Shown one piece after another: positions 25,675 through 34,858 of a DNA stretch of 64,000 nucleotides. Origin of the DNA: Thermobispora bispora DSM 43833 (GTDB taxonomy: Bacteria > Actinomycetota > Actinomycetes > Streptosporangiales > Streptosporangiaceae). Position 1 is the first letter of the stretch, and each line of letters starts with the position of its first letter. The stretch covers positions 1,984,001-2,048,000 of the forward strand of contig NC_014165.1 of assembly GCF_000092645.1 (NCBI RefSeq), in the 5' to 3' direction. The translations under genes were made by a program, and so were the position numbers. The notes under the pieces are model-generated. The model was given only the letters and a program-made list of their open reading frames with translations. It made no database searches and had not been told where the DNA came from.

Positions 25675-26880
25675 ATGACCGCGCACATCGCCGTCGTCGG
25701 GGCCTCGCTCGCCGGTCTGCGGACCGCCGAGCAGCTCCGTGCCGCCGGGCACACCGGTCCGATCACCATCATCGGCGACGAACGCTACGCGCCGTACAAC
25801 CGGCCGCCGCTGTCGAAGGAGCTGCTGTCCGAGCCGGGCGACCTGGGGCCGCAGGAGCTGCACGCCAAGGTTGCCTTCCGCCGCCGCGCCTCGCTGGCCG
25901 ACGCCGACTTCCGGCTCGGTCTGCCCGTGGTCGAGGCGGACCTCGACCGGGGCCGGCTCACCCTGGAGGACGGCTCGGCAATCTCCTTCGACGGGCTGGT
26001 CGCCGCCACCGGGCTGCGGCCGCGCCGGCTCGCCGTGCCCGGGCCGGTGGCCGGCCGCCACGTCCTCCGCACTCTCGATGACTGCGTGGGGCTGCGCGGG
26101 GAGCTGCGCGAGGGCGCCAAGGTGGTGGTGGTCGGCGCGGGCTTCATCGGCTGCGAGGCGGCCGCGACCGCGCTGCGGCTGGGATGCCGGGTCACGGTCG
26201 TGGAGCCCACCGGCGCGCCGATGAACCGCGTGCTCGGCACCGAGCTCGCCGAGGCGGTGCAGCGGTACCACGAGGCGGCGGGGATCGAGTTCGTCACCCG
26301 CCGCGGCGTGACCGGCTTCACCGGCGGTGACCGCGTCACCGGCGTGGAGCTCGACGACGGCGGTGTGCTCGAGGCCGACGTGGTCATCGAGGCCATCGGC
26401 TCGCTGCCGAACGTGGAGTGGCTCGCGGGCAACGGCGCCCTCGACCTCCGCGACGGCATCCTCTGCGACAACCGGCTCTCGGCCGCGGAACGCGTCGTCG
26501 CCGTCGGCGACGTGGCCCGCTTCCCGAACCCGCTGTTCGACGAGGTCCCCCGGCGCGTCGAGCACTGGTCCATCGCGGGCGACACCGCCAAGCGCGCGGC
26601 CGCGACGCTCGTGGCGGAGCTCGGCGGCCGGGAGCCGGACCCCACCCCGTTCACGCCGATCCCCTCGTTCTGGAGCGACCAGCTCGACCTGCGCTTCCAG
26701 AGCTTCGGGCTCCCCGCCCTCGGCGACGAGGCGCGCCTCGAAGAGGGCGATTACGACAAGCTGACGGACGGCCTGCTCGTCCGTTATTTCCGGCGGTCCG
26801 TGCACGTCGGCACGATCGCCATCAACCTTCCCCCCACTCGCTATCGCGAATTCCGCGAAGCCTTCACCACCCCTGCCTGA
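25675..26880 (+). CDS. NAD(P)H-dependent ferredoxin reductase (FAD)
   Basis: A 401-residue flavoprotein of the putidaredoxin-reductase type. It has an N-terminal FAD motif VVGASLAGLRTAEQL, an NAD(P) motif VVVVGAGFIGCEAA near residue 150, a second FAD motif VVAVGDVARFP and the family C-terminal domain. It transfers electrons from NAD(P)H to the adjacent ferredoxin, completing a class I three-component P450 system. Confidence 0.93.
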   Translation: MTAHIAVVGASLAGLRTAEQLRAAGHTGPITIIGDERYAPYNRPPLSKELLSEPGDLGPQELHAKVAFRRRASLADADFRLGLPVVEADLDRGRLTLEDGSAISFDGLVAATGLRPRRLAVPGPVAGRHVLRTLDDCVGLRGELREGAKVVVVGAGFIGCEAAATALRLGCRVTVVEPTGAPMNRVLGTELAEAVQRYHEAAGIEFVTRRGVTGFTGGDRVTGVELDDGGVLEADVVIEAIGSLPNVEWLAGNGALDLRDGILCDNRLSAAERVVAVGDVARFPNPLFDEVPRRVEHWSIAGDTAKRAAATLVAELGGREPDPTPFTPIPSFWSDQLDLRFQSFGLPALGDEARLEEGDYDKLTDGLLVRYFRRSVHVGTIAINLPPTRYREFREAFTTPA

Positions 26881-26904
26881 ACCCCCCAACGAAAGCGGGT
26901 CCAG

Positions 26905-28296
26905 ATGACGAACTCCACCACTGCGACCGCGCTCGACCAGCACCGCGAGCGCAACGCGGACCTTGCGACCCTCGAGGCCCTGGAGAAGCGCATCGCCGAC
27001 GCGGGCGTGCAGTACATCTACTACCAGGCCATAACCGTCACCGGCCGGGCCGTCGGGAAGGTGGTACCCGCCGACCAGCTCCGCCGCAACGCCGAGAAGG
27101 GCGTGCAGATGCACCGGACCGTGGTCGCCGACTTCCAGGCCACCCGGGACGGCACCCTCCTCGGCGGCGGTGTGGAGGCCGCCGAGATCACCGCGATCCC
27201 GGACCTGGACACCTTCACGGTGCTCCCCTGGGACCCCAGCGTCGGCCGCTTCTTCTGCCGGATGTACGAGCCCGACCACCGCCCGGAGGTGGGCGGGCAG
27301 CCCTTCGAGATCGACGTGCGCGGCAACCTCATCCGCCGCCACGAGGAGTTCACCCAGCGCACCGGGCTCGAGCTGCGCACCGGCTGCGAGCCCGAGATGA
27401 CCTGGACGGGGCCGGGCCTGGAGGTCAGCACCCGTCCCGACTCCAGCACGGCCTACCGGGTCGAGTTCCTCGAGCGCTACCGCCCGATCTACCAGAAGGT
27501 CATGACCTACGCCAAGGCCATGGGCTTCACCATGATCGAGGGAGACTACGAGGACCCCGGCCAGGTCGAGCTCAACTGGCTGTTCGACACCGCCACCGCC
27601 ACCGCCGACCGGGTCATCGCCTACCGGCAGATCTGCCGCCAGGTCGCCCGGGAGCTCGGCGTCAAGGCGAGCTTCATGCCCAAGCCCGCCACCGGGAAGA
27701 TGGGCAACGGCTGCCACCACAACCTCAGCCTGTGGCGCGGCGACGAGAACGTCCTCGCCGAGCCCGGCCGCCGGGAGATGCACCTGACCGAGATCGGCAA
27801 GCACGCCCTCGGCGGCATCCTCACCCACGCCGCCGCGTCCATGGCCGTCATGGCGCCGACGGTCAACTCCTACAAGCGGTACTGGGACGCGGGACAGTTC
27901 GCCCCGGCGCAGATCAACTGGGGCATGGACAACAAGACCTGCACCGTCCGGCTCTCCGCCAACGGCCGGCTGGAGCTCAAGCTCCCGGACGCCATGGTCA
28001 ACCCGTACCTGTCCCACACCGTCCTGCTCGCCGCCATCGAGGACGGGATCAAGAACCAGATCGACCCGGGCCCGCCGCACCAGGGCTCCAGCTACGAGGG
28101 CGAGAGCCGGTTCACCAAGCTGCCGCTCAACCTCGGTGAGGCCCTCGACGTGTTCGCCGCGGACGAGGTCCTCCGCAACGCGATCGGCAACGAGACCGTG
28201 GAGCTGTACCTCGCCTACAAGCGGGACGAGTGGGCGCGGTTCTGCAGCCACGTCACCGACTGGGAGTTCATGATGTACGCGGAGGACATCCCGTGA
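26905..28296 (+). CDS. Glutamine-synthetase-like gamma-glutamyl-amine ligase
   Basis: A 463-residue GlnA-fold ligase. It keeps the ATP/glutamate site (EPEMTW, MPKPATGKMGNGCHHNLSLW, NWGMDNKTCTVRL) but has VVADFQATRDG where true glutamine synthetases carry the ammonium-binding DGSS loop. It ends without the adenylylation Tyr motif. These traits fit PuuA/GlnA3-type enzymes that join glutamate to an amine rather than ammonia. In this operon it would cap the ring-opened amine and stop it re-cyclising (inference). An orf1 glutamine synthetase is likewise reported beside pipA in mycobacteria, as I recall. Confidence 0.88.
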   Translation: MTNSTTATALDQHRERNADLATLEALEKRIADAGVQYIYYQAITVTGRAVGKVVPADQLRRNAEKGVQMHRTVVADFQATRDGTLLGGGVEAAEITAIPDLDTFTVLPWDPSVGRFFCRMYEPDHRPEVGGQPFEIDVRGNLIRRHEEFTQRTGLELRTGCEPEMTWTGPGLEVSTRPDSSTAYRVEFLERYRPIYQKVMTYAKAMGFTMIEGDYEDPGQVELNWLFDTATATADRVIAYRQICRQVARELGVKASFMPKPATGKMGNGCHHNLSLWRGDENVLAEPGRREMHLTEIGKHALGGILTHAAASMAVMAPTVNSYKRYWDAGQFAPAQINWGMDNKTCTVRLSANGRLELKLPDAMVNPYLSHTVLLAAIEDGIKNQIDPGPPHQGSSYEGESRFTKLPLNLGEALDVFAADEVLRNAIGNETVELYLAYKRDEWARFCSHVTDWEFMMYAEDIP

Positions 28297-29018
28297 CCGA
28301 GCCGCTGCGTTTCGCCTGCATCGACTCGGACGCGCCGCCCCTGTTCCTCCGCGCCGACCCGGTGAAGGGGCGGCGGGGCTACGAACCCGCCGTCGGCGAG
28401 CTGATCGCCGCCGAGCTCGGCCGGCCCCTGGAGTGGGTGTACCTGCCGTGGGCCGAGATGATCCCCGCCGCGCAGAGCCACAAGGTGGACGCCGTGCTCT
28501 GCGGGCAGGGGATCACCGAGGCCCGGCTCCGCCTGGTGGACTTCACCCGGCCGTACGCGATCTTCCACGAGTCGGTGCTCGTCCGCCGGGGCGACCCGGT
28601 CCGCTCGCCGGAGGACCTGCGCGGCAGGAAGGTCGCGGCCATCGCGGGCAGCACCAACATGGCCCTGGCCGAGACCTTCGAGGGCGCGATCATCGTGCCC
28701 TTCGGCGGGGACACCGACGACGTGTTCGGCGACATGCTCAACGCGCTGAAGGCCGGTGAGGTCGACGCGGTCGTCGACGACGACGTCGTCTTCGTCCCCC
28801 TCGGCGAGCACCCGGACTTCGAGCTCGCGTTCACCGTCAAGACCGGCAACCGCTGGGGCATCGGGGTCGCCAAGGACCGGCCCGATGTGCTGGCGGAGCT
28901 GGACGGCGCGCTCGCCCGGGTCATCGCCGACGGCCGGCTGGCCGCGGCCTGGGCCGAGTGGATCCCCACCCTGGAGTACCCCTTCGCGGACGCCACCCGG
29001 CCGGAGGGAGGCGCGTGA
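28293..29018 (+). CDS. Solute-binding-protein-like (SBP family 3) protein without signal peptide
   Basis: A 241-residue protein with the full two-lobe family 3 fold: a first lobe RFACIDSDAPPLFLR, then CGQGITEARLRLVDFTRPYAIF and the hinge LRGRKVAAIAGSTNMALAE. There is no signal peptide, lipobox or membrane segment, and no ABC permease or ATPase in the cluster. The start is GTG 28293 with GGAGG upstream, overlapping the ligase stop (GTGA). It may be a cytosolic amine or amino acid binder or a chaperone-like factor; the role is unknown. Confidence 0.8.
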   Translation: MTEPLRFACIDSDAPPLFLRADPVKGRRGYEPAVGELIAAELGRPLEWVYLPWAEMIPAAQSHKVDAVLCGQGITEARLRLVDFTRPYAIFHESVLVRRGDPVRSPEDLRGRKVAAIAGSTNMALAETFEGAIIVPFGGDTDDVFGDMLNALKAGEVDAVVDDDVVFVPLGEHPDFELAFTVKTGNRWGIGVAKDRPDVLAELDGALARVIADGRLAAAWAEWIPTLEYPFADATRPEGGA

Positions 29019-29740
29019 CCGACCGGCCCGCCATCGCGGTGATCGGCCGCCGCGCCCGGTCCGCCTCCGGCCTGCGGTTCAGCGCCACCGTCGCCGCCGA
29101 GGCGCTGTGCGACGCGGTGTTCGAGGCCGGCGGTGAGCCGGTGGTGCTGCACGGCGGCCCGCGGCGCGCGCTCGGCGAGCTGCCGCGCCGGCTGTCCGCG
29201 TTCGCAGGGGTCGTGATGCCCGGCGGGTCGGACCTCGGTCCGGCCCGCTACGGGCAGCCGCCGCACCCGGAGACCAAGCCGGACGACGACGACCAGGACG
29301 AGCTCGACCTGGCCGTGGCGCGTGCGGTGATCTCCCTGCGCATCCCGACCCTGGCCATCTGCCGCGGCATGCAGGTGGTCAACGTCGCCTGCGGGGGCAC
29401 CCTGATCCAGCACCTGCCGGACGGCCCGGTCGAGCACCTGGACGCCCACCACGAGGTCACGGTCGAGCCCGGTTCGCGCCTGGAGTCGGTGGTCGGCCCC
29501 GGGCCGTTCACCGTCTCCTCCTACCACCATCAGGCCGTCGACCGGCTCGGCCGGAACCTGCGGGTGGTGGCCCGCGCGGCCGACGGCTGCATCGAGGCGC
29601 TGGAGCACACCACCGCCGACCTGCTCGCCGTGCAATGGCATCCGGAGGACCTGGCCGGCACGTCCGCGCAGGACGGCGCACTGTTCAAGGACCTCATCGA
29701 CCGCGCCAGAGCCGTAAAGGAAAAGGAAACCCCAGCATGA
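29015..29740 (+). CDS. PuuD-like gamma-glutamyl hydrolase (class I amidotransferase fold), first copy
   Basis: A 241-residue peptidase C26 protein: nucleophile Cys116 in AICRGMQVVNVACGGTL and catalytic His/Glu in VQWHPED. The start is GTG 29015, overlapping the previous stop. By analogy with PuuD (gamma-glutamyl-GABA hydrolase) it should release glutamate from a gamma-glutamylated amino acid such as gamma-glutamyl-5-aminovalerate (inference). Confidence 0.87.
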   Translation: MTDRPAIAVIGRRARSASGLRFSATVAAEALCDAVFEAGGEPVVLHGGPRRALGELPRRLSAFAGVVMPGGSDLGPARYGQPPHPETKPDDDDQDELDLAVARAVISLRIPTLAICRGMQVVNVACGGTLIQHLPDGPVEHLDAHHEVTVEPGSRLESVVGPGPFTVSSYHHQAVDRLGRNLRVVARAADGCIEALEHTTADLLAVQWHPEDLAGTSAQDGALFKDLIDRARAVKEKETPA

Positions 29741-31251
29741 CCGTCATACCGGAAGCCGAGGCGCGCGCCAGGCGGGAGGAGCTCGAGAAGCGCTTCGCCG
29801 GCCTGTCCTTCCCCACCCGGCTGTTCATCGACGGCCGGTACGTGGACGCGGCGAGCGGCGCCACGCTCGACCGGATCTCCCCCCGGAACGGCAAGCTGAT
29901 CGCCAAGGTCGCCGCCGGGGACGAGGAGGACATCGACCGGGCTGTCGCCGCCGCCCGGCGCGCCTTCGAGAGCGGCCGGTGGTCCGGACTGCACCCGCGC
30001 GAGCGGCGCAAGGTGCTCCAGCGGCTGGCCCGCCTCGTCGAGGAGCACGCCGAGGAGCTGGCGCTGCTCGAGAGCGTCGACATGGGCAAGCCGTTCACCG
30101 ACGCGCTCGCGGTCGACATCCGGGTGACCGTGCAGTGCCTCGACTTCTACGCCGAGGCGGTGGACAAGCTGTACGACGAGGTGGCCCCCACCGGCCCGGA
30201 CGTCCTGGCCACCATCACCCGGGAGCCGGTCGGCGTGGTCGGCGCCGTGGTGCCGTGGAACTTCCCGCTGATGCTCGCCACCTGGAAGATCGCACCGGCG
30301 CTGGCGACCGGCAACGCGGTGGTGGTCAAGCCGGCGGAGCAGTCCCCGCTCACCGCGCTGCGCTTCGCCGAGCTGGCCGCCGAGGCGGGGGTGCCCGACG
30401 GCATCCTCAACGTCGTCCCCGGGTTCGGCCCGACCGCGGGCGCGGCCCTGGGCCGCCACCCGGACGTGGACGTGCTCACCTTCACCGGCTCCGGCGAGGT
30501 CGGCCGCCTGTTCATGCGGTACTCGGCCGAGTCCAACCTCAAGCAGGTCTCCCTGGAGCTCGGCGGCAAGTCCCCGCAGGTGGTGCTGCCCGACGCCCCC
30601 GACCTCAAGGTGGTCGCCAAGGCGATCGCCACCGGCATCTACTTCAACCAGGGCGAGGTGTGCTCGGCCGGATCCCGGCTGCTCGTCCACCGCGACATCA
30701 AGGACGAGCTGCTCGAGCTCGTCCTGGAGGAGAGCCGCCGCATCGTGGTCGGCGACCCGCTCGACCCGCGGACCGGCGTCGGCGCGCTGGTGGAGGAGAA
30801 GCACCTCGACCGGGTCCTCGGGTACGTGCACGGCGCGATCGAGGAAGGCGCCGAGAGGCTGCTCGGCGGCAACCGGATCCTGGAGGAGACCGGCGGCTAC
30901 TACATGGAGCCGACCGTCTTCGACCGGGTCACCCCGGGGATGCGGATCGCCCGCGAGGAGGTGTTCGGCCCCGTGCTCGCGGTGCTCACCTTCGACGACC
31001 TCGACGAGGCCGTGCGCATCGCCAACGGCACCGACTACGGGCTCGCCGCGGCGGTGTGGACGCGGGACCTGTCGACCGCGCACCGCATGGCCCGGGCGAT
31101 CAGGGCCGGCACGGTCTGGGTGAACTGCTACGACGACAGCGACATCACCGTGCCGTTCGGCGGCTACGCCCAGTCCGGGTTCGGCCGGGACAAGTCCCTG
31201 CACGCCCTGGAGAAGTACACCCAGCTCAAGTCGACATGGATCAAGCTGTGA
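29737..31251 (+). CDS. Aldehyde dehydrogenase, PuuC-like
   Basis: A 504-residue NAD(P)-dependent aldehyde dehydrogenase with VVPWNFPL, FTGSGEVGR, general base Glu274 in LELGGKSP and nucleophile Cys309 in NQGEVCSAGSR. The start is ATG 29737, overlapping the PuuD-like stop by four bases. It resembles PuuC (gamma-glutamyl-aminobutyraldehyde dehydrogenase). Here it would oxidise the gamma-glutamylated amino-aldehyde made after P450 ring opening. Confidence 0.92.
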   Translation: MTVIPEAEARARREELEKRFAGLSFPTRLFIDGRYVDAASGATLDRISPRNGKLIAKVAAGDEEDIDRAVAAARRAFESGRWSGLHPRERRKVLQRLARLVEEHAEELALLESVDMGKPFTDALAVDIRVTVQCLDFYAEAVDKLYDEVAPTGPDVLATITREPVGVVGAVVPWNFPLMLATWKIAPALATGNAVVVKPAEQSPLTALRFAELAAEAGVPDGILNVVPGFGPTAGAALGRHPDVDVLTFTGSGEVGRLFMRYSAESNLKQVSLELGGKSPQVVLPDAPDLKVVAKAIATGIYFNQGEVCSAGSRLLVHRDIKDELLELVLEESRRIVVGDPLDPRTGVGALVEEKHLDRVLGYVHGAIEEGAERLLGGNRILEETGGYYMEPTVFDRVTPGMRIAREEVFGPVLAVLTFDDLDEAVRIANGTDYGLAAAVWTRDLSTAHRMARAIRAGTVWVNCYDDSDITVPFGGYAQSGFGRDKSLHALEKYTQLKSTWIKL

Positions 31252-31260
31252 GGTTGATCG

Positions 31261-32055
31261 TTGACAGGCGGTAGTGTCGTCCACCGGCATGAGGTGGAAC
31301 CGGAAGGCGGCGGCTCGGGGGGCGATCCGCGGGTCGCGCTCCTGGTGTCCCTCAACTTCCCGGACATGACCGAGCACGTGGCCGACCTGGTCCGCCGGTT
31401 CACCCGCACCGCGACGACGACGCTGCGGGACCTGGGCGCGGGCTACGAGCTGTACGACACCTCCGATGTCGCGGCGCTGCCCGACCCGGCGTCGGTGACC
31501 GGGTTCGACGGCCTGCTCCTGCTCGGCGGCGGGGACATCGACCCCGAGCTGTACGGCCACCGCGGCGAGGTGCCCAACTCCTACGGCGTGGACCGCAGGG
31601 CAGACGAGTACTCGATCGCCGCGATCCGCGCCGCGGAAGAGGCCGGGCGCCCCGTGTTCGGCATCTGCCGCGGCTCGCAGCTGATCAACGTGGCGTACGG
31701 CGGCACCATCGTGCCCGACATCGAGGACTACCGGCTGCACCGGGGCGGGCCCGGCAAGCCGATGTTCCTCGATGAGAAGGTCACCATCGTGGAGGGCACC
31801 CGGGTGGCCGCCATGGCGGGCGAGCGCCGGGTCACGGTCCGGTCCGGGCACCACCAGGCCGTCGCCGAACCCGGGGAGGGCCTGGTCGTGGCGGCGCTCG
31901 CCGACGACGGCGTGATCGAGGCGGTGGAGCACCCCGAGAGATGGGTGGTCGGGGTGCAGTGGCACCCTGAGGATCCGGACGGGTCCGCCGAGCATCGGAT
32001 CCGGCTGTTCGCCGCCTTCCTGGCGGCCTGCCGCGACCACCGGGCTCCCCGCTGA
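31261..32055 (+). CDS. PuuD-like gamma-glutamyl hydrolase, second copy
   Basis: A second peptidase C26 protein of about 264 residues: Cys136 in FGICRGSQLINVAYGGTI, His in RSGHHQAV and WHPEDPD. It is only distantly similar to the first copy, so the two arose separately or diverged long ago. The start is uncertain: TTG 31261 or GTG 31294; conserved sequence begins at DPRVALLVSLNFP. Two hydrolases may handle different gamma-glutamyl intermediates. Confidence 0.82.
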   Translation: MTGGSVVHRHEVEPEGGGSGGDPRVALLVSLNFPDMTEHVADLVRRFTRTATTTLRDLGAGYELYDTSDVAALPDPASVTGFDGLLLLGGGDIDPELYGHRGEVPNSYGVDRRADEYSIAAIRAAEEAGRPVFGICRGSQLINVAYGGTIVPDIEDYRLHRGGPGKPMFLDEKVTIVEGTRVAAMAGERRVTVRSGHHQAVAEPGEGLVVAALADDGVIEAVEHPERWVVGVQWHPEDPDGSAEHRIRLFAAFLAACRDHRAPR

Positions 32056-32144
32056 GCCGTACGCCACCACCGGACGGCGGCCGCCGCACGGCGGCGAACC
32101 TCGACGACCAAGGCGACCGCGATGTGAGCACACGAGGAGTGAAC

Positions 32145-33653
32145 ATGTCCGTCCAGAGCCGAGACCCGCGCACCGGGCAGGTGAACGGGGAGGTGCCCGA
32201 CAGCCCGCCCGAGGCGGTCGACGCGGCGGTGTCGGCGGCGGCGGCCGCCGCCCCCCGGCTCGCCGCGGTGGCCCCCGGCGTACGGGCCGGGTGGCTGCGG
32301 GCCCTGGCCGACGCGCTGGAAGAGAACCGGCAGCGCCTGGCTACGCTGGCCGACCGGGAGACCGCGCTCGGCGAGGAGCGCCTGGGAGGGGAGGTGACCC
32401 GGACCGCGAACCAGCTGCGGCATTACGCGGCGGTCGCGGAGGAGGGCTCCTACCTCGAGGCGACGATCGACCACGGCGGTGAGGGCTCGCCGGACCTGCG
32501 GCGGGTCAACGTGCCGCTCGGCCCGGTCGCGGTGTTCGGGGCCAGCAACTTCCCGTTCGCCTTCGGGGTGCTCGGCAACGACACCGCGTCCGCGCTCGCG
32601 GCCGGCTGCCCGGTGGTGGCGAAGGCGCACCCGGCGCACCCGCTGCTCTGCACGGAGCTGCGCGATCTGGCCGTGGCCGCGCTGACCGGGGCGGGCGCGC
32701 CGGAGGGCACCTACGAGGTCGTCCACGGCTTCGCCGCCGGGGAGCGGCTGGTGCTCCACCCGGCGATCAGCGCGGTGGCGTTCACCGGGTCGCAGTCCGG
32801 TGGGCTGGCGCTGTGGCGGCTCGCCGCGAGCCGGGACGTGGTGATCCCGGTGTACGCGGAGATGGGCACGGTCAACCCGCTGGTGGTCACCCCGGGGGCC
32901 GCGCGCAAGCGCGGCGCGGAGATCGCCTCGGGGTTCGTCTCCTCGTACACGCTGGGCATGGGGCAGTTCTGCACCAAGCCCGGGCTGTTCCTCGCCCCGG
33001 CCGGCGCCGGGCTGGTGGAGGCGGTGGCCGGCGCCCTGCGGTCCGCCGCGCCGCGGGGCTGGCTGCTGACCGAGGCCATCGCGGAGGCGTACGCGTCGGG
33101 GGTGGAGCGGCTGGCCGCCGCCGGTGCCCGGGTCGTCGCCCGGGTCGACGCGCCCGAGGCCGGGTGGGCCGCCGCCCCGGCGTTGCTGTCGGTGACCGTC
33201 GCGGACCTGACGGGCAAGCCCGAGCTCCTCACCGAGTGCTTCGGCCCGGTCGCGCTCGCCTGCGAGTACGCCGACCTCGACGAGCTGCGCGCGGTGCTCG
33301 CCGTGCTGCCGGGGTCCCTGGCCGCCGCGGTCCACGCCGAGCTCGAGGAGGAGGAGCTGTTCACCGAGCTGGTGTCCACGCTGTCCCGCACCGCGGGGCG
33401 GGTCGTGGTGGACGGCTACCCGACCGGGGTCGTGGTCGGCTGGGCGCAGCAGCACGGCGGCCCCTGGCCGGCGACGACCATGCCGCAGACCACCTCGGTG
33501 GGGGCCCACGCCCTCGACCGGTTCGTCCGCCCGGTCGCCTACCAGAACGCCCCGGACCAGGTGCTGCCGCCGCCGCTGCGCGACGGCAACCCCTGGCGGC
33601 TGCCCCGGCGGGTGAACGGCCGGCTCGTCCCCGCAGCAGAGGGGGAGCGGTGA
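32145..33653 (+). CDS. Aldehyde dehydrogenase, alpha-ketoglutaric semialdehyde dehydrogenase type
   Basis: The protein has 502 residues from ATG 32145 (CGAGGAG upstream). It is of the KGSADH/2,5-dioxovalerate branch, shown by VAVFGASNFPFAFGVLG, AFTGSQSGGLAL, AEMGTVNP and nucleophile Cys276 in GMGQFCTKPG. The usual substrate is a five-carbon semialdehyde. With glutarate-handling genes immediately downstream, glutarate semialdehyde is the likely substrate here (inference). Confidence 0.88.
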   Translation: MSVQSRDPRTGQVNGEVPDSPPEAVDAAVSAAAAAAPRLAAVAPGVRAGWLRALADALEENRQRLATLADRETALGEERLGGEVTRTANQLRHYAAVAEEGSYLEATIDHGGEGSPDLRRVNVPLGPVAVFGASNFPFAFGVLGNDTASALAAGCPVVAKAHPAHPLLCTELRDLAVAALTGAGAPEGTYEVVHGFAAGERLVLHPAISAVAFTGSQSGGLALWRLAASRDVVIPVYAEMGTVNPLVVTPGAARKRGAEIASGFVSSYTLGMGQFCTKPGLFLAPAGAGLVEAVAGALRSAAPRGWLLTEAIAEAYASGVERLAAAGARVVARVDAPEAGWAAAPALLSVTVADLTGKPELLTECFGPVALACEYADLDELRAVLAVLPGSLAAAVHAELEEEELFTELVSTLSRTAGRVVVDGYPTGVVVGWAQQHGGPWPATTMPQTTSVGAHALDRFVRPVAYQNAPDQVLPPPLRDGNPWRLPRRVNGRLVPAAEGER

Positions 33654-34858
33654 GCCGCCGGCTGCCGCTGGAAGGGGTGCTGGTCGCCGACTTCAGCCGG
33701 GTGCTCGCCGGCCCGCTCGCCACGATGACCCTGGCCGACCTCGGCGCCACCGTGATCAAGGTGGAGCGGCCGGGCTCCGGGGACGACACCCGGGCCTGGG
33801 GCCCGCCGTGGACCACCCACGCCAGCTCGTACTTCGAGTGCGTGAACCGCTCCAAGCGCAGCGTCGTGCTCGACCTGGCCGACCCCGATGACCGGGCCAA
33901 GGCGCAGGAGCTCGCCAGACGGGCCGACGTGGTGGTGGAGAACTTCCGCCCCGGTGTGCTCGGCAAGTACGGCCTCGACTACGAGTCGGTCCGGGCCGCC
34001 AACCCCGGCGTGATCTACTGCTCGATCACCGGGTTCGGCCGGGAGGGCGGCGCCCACCTGACCGGGTACGACTTCGTCGTGCAGGCCGTGGGCGGGCTGA
34101 TGCACATCACCGGCCACCCGGACGGGGAGCCGACCAAGGTAGGCGTGGCGCTCGTGGACGTGCTCACCGGCAAGGACGCCGTCATCGGGATCCTCGCGGC
34201 GCTGCGCCACCGCGAGCGCACCGGCGAGGGCCAGCGCGTCGAGGTCGACCTCTTCTCCAGCTGCCTGGGCGCCCTGGTCAACCAGGCCGCCGGGTACCTG
34301 GCCACCGGGCGCAGCCCCGGCCGGCTGGGCAACCAGCACCCGAGCATCGCGCCGTACCAGACGCTGCGCTGCGCGGACGGGCTGCTCGCGGTCGCCGTCG
34401 GGAACGACGCCCAGTTCCGGGTGTTCACCCGGATCCTGGGACGGCCCGAGCTGGCCGACGACCCGCGGTTCGCCACCAACCCGGCCCGGGTGGAGCACCG
34501 CGACGAGCTCGCCGCCGCCCTGGAGGCCGCGCTCGCCGCCCGCCGGGTGGCCGAGTGGGAGGCCGACCTGCGCGCCGCCGGGATCCCGTGCGGCCAAGTG
34601 AACGACATCGGCCAGGCGATCGCCTTCGCCACCGAGCTGGGCCTGGAGCCGGTGCACGACCTCGGTGAGGAGTACCTGCCGCAGGTGCGCAACCCGGTCC
34701 GCCTGTCGGCCACCCCGCCGGCCGCGCCCGCCCCGCCGCCACGGCTGGGGGAGCACACCGACGAGGTGCTCGCCTGGCTGTCCACGCCCGATGGCCCGCT
34801 TCCGCCCCCGCTCCGCGCCGCCGCCGGCGGCGCCGCTCGCCAGGAGAACGACGAATGA
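33650..34858 (+). CDS. Class III (CaiB/BaiF) CoA transferase, probably glutarate-specific
   Basis: A 402-residue family III CoA transferase with the N-terminal VLVADFSRVLAGP, VVVENFRPGVL and the catalytic Asp170 in ALVDVLTGKDA. The start is GTG 33650 (GGGGGAG upstream), overlapping the preceding stop by four bases, and its own stop overlaps the glutaryl-CoA dehydrogenase start. The pairing with that gene, as in the SugCT/GCDH route, suggests CoA transfer to glutarate. Confidence 0.88.
   Translation: MSRRLPLEGVLVADFSRVLAGPLATMTLADLGATVIKVERPGSGDDTRAWGPPWTTHASSYFECVNRSKRSVVLDLADPDDRAKAQELARRADVVVENFRPGVLGKYGLDYESVRAANPGVIYCSITGFGREGGAHLTGYDFVVQAVGGLMHITGHPDGEPTKVGVALVDVLTGKDAVIGILAALRHRERTGEGQRVEVDLFSSCLGALVNQAAGYLATGRSPGRLGNQHPSIAPYQTLRCADGLLAVAVGNDAQFRVFTRILGRPELADDPRFATNPARVEHRDELAAALEAALAARRVAEWEADLRAAGIPCGQVNDIGQAIAFATELGLEPVHDLGEEYLPQVRNPVRLSATPPAAPAPPPRLGEHTDEVLAWLSTPDGPLPPPLRAAAGGAARQENDE

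Noticed and set aside
28293-29018. An ABC amino acid uptake system with this binding protein
   Set aside because: No signal peptide and no permease or ATPase gene nearby.
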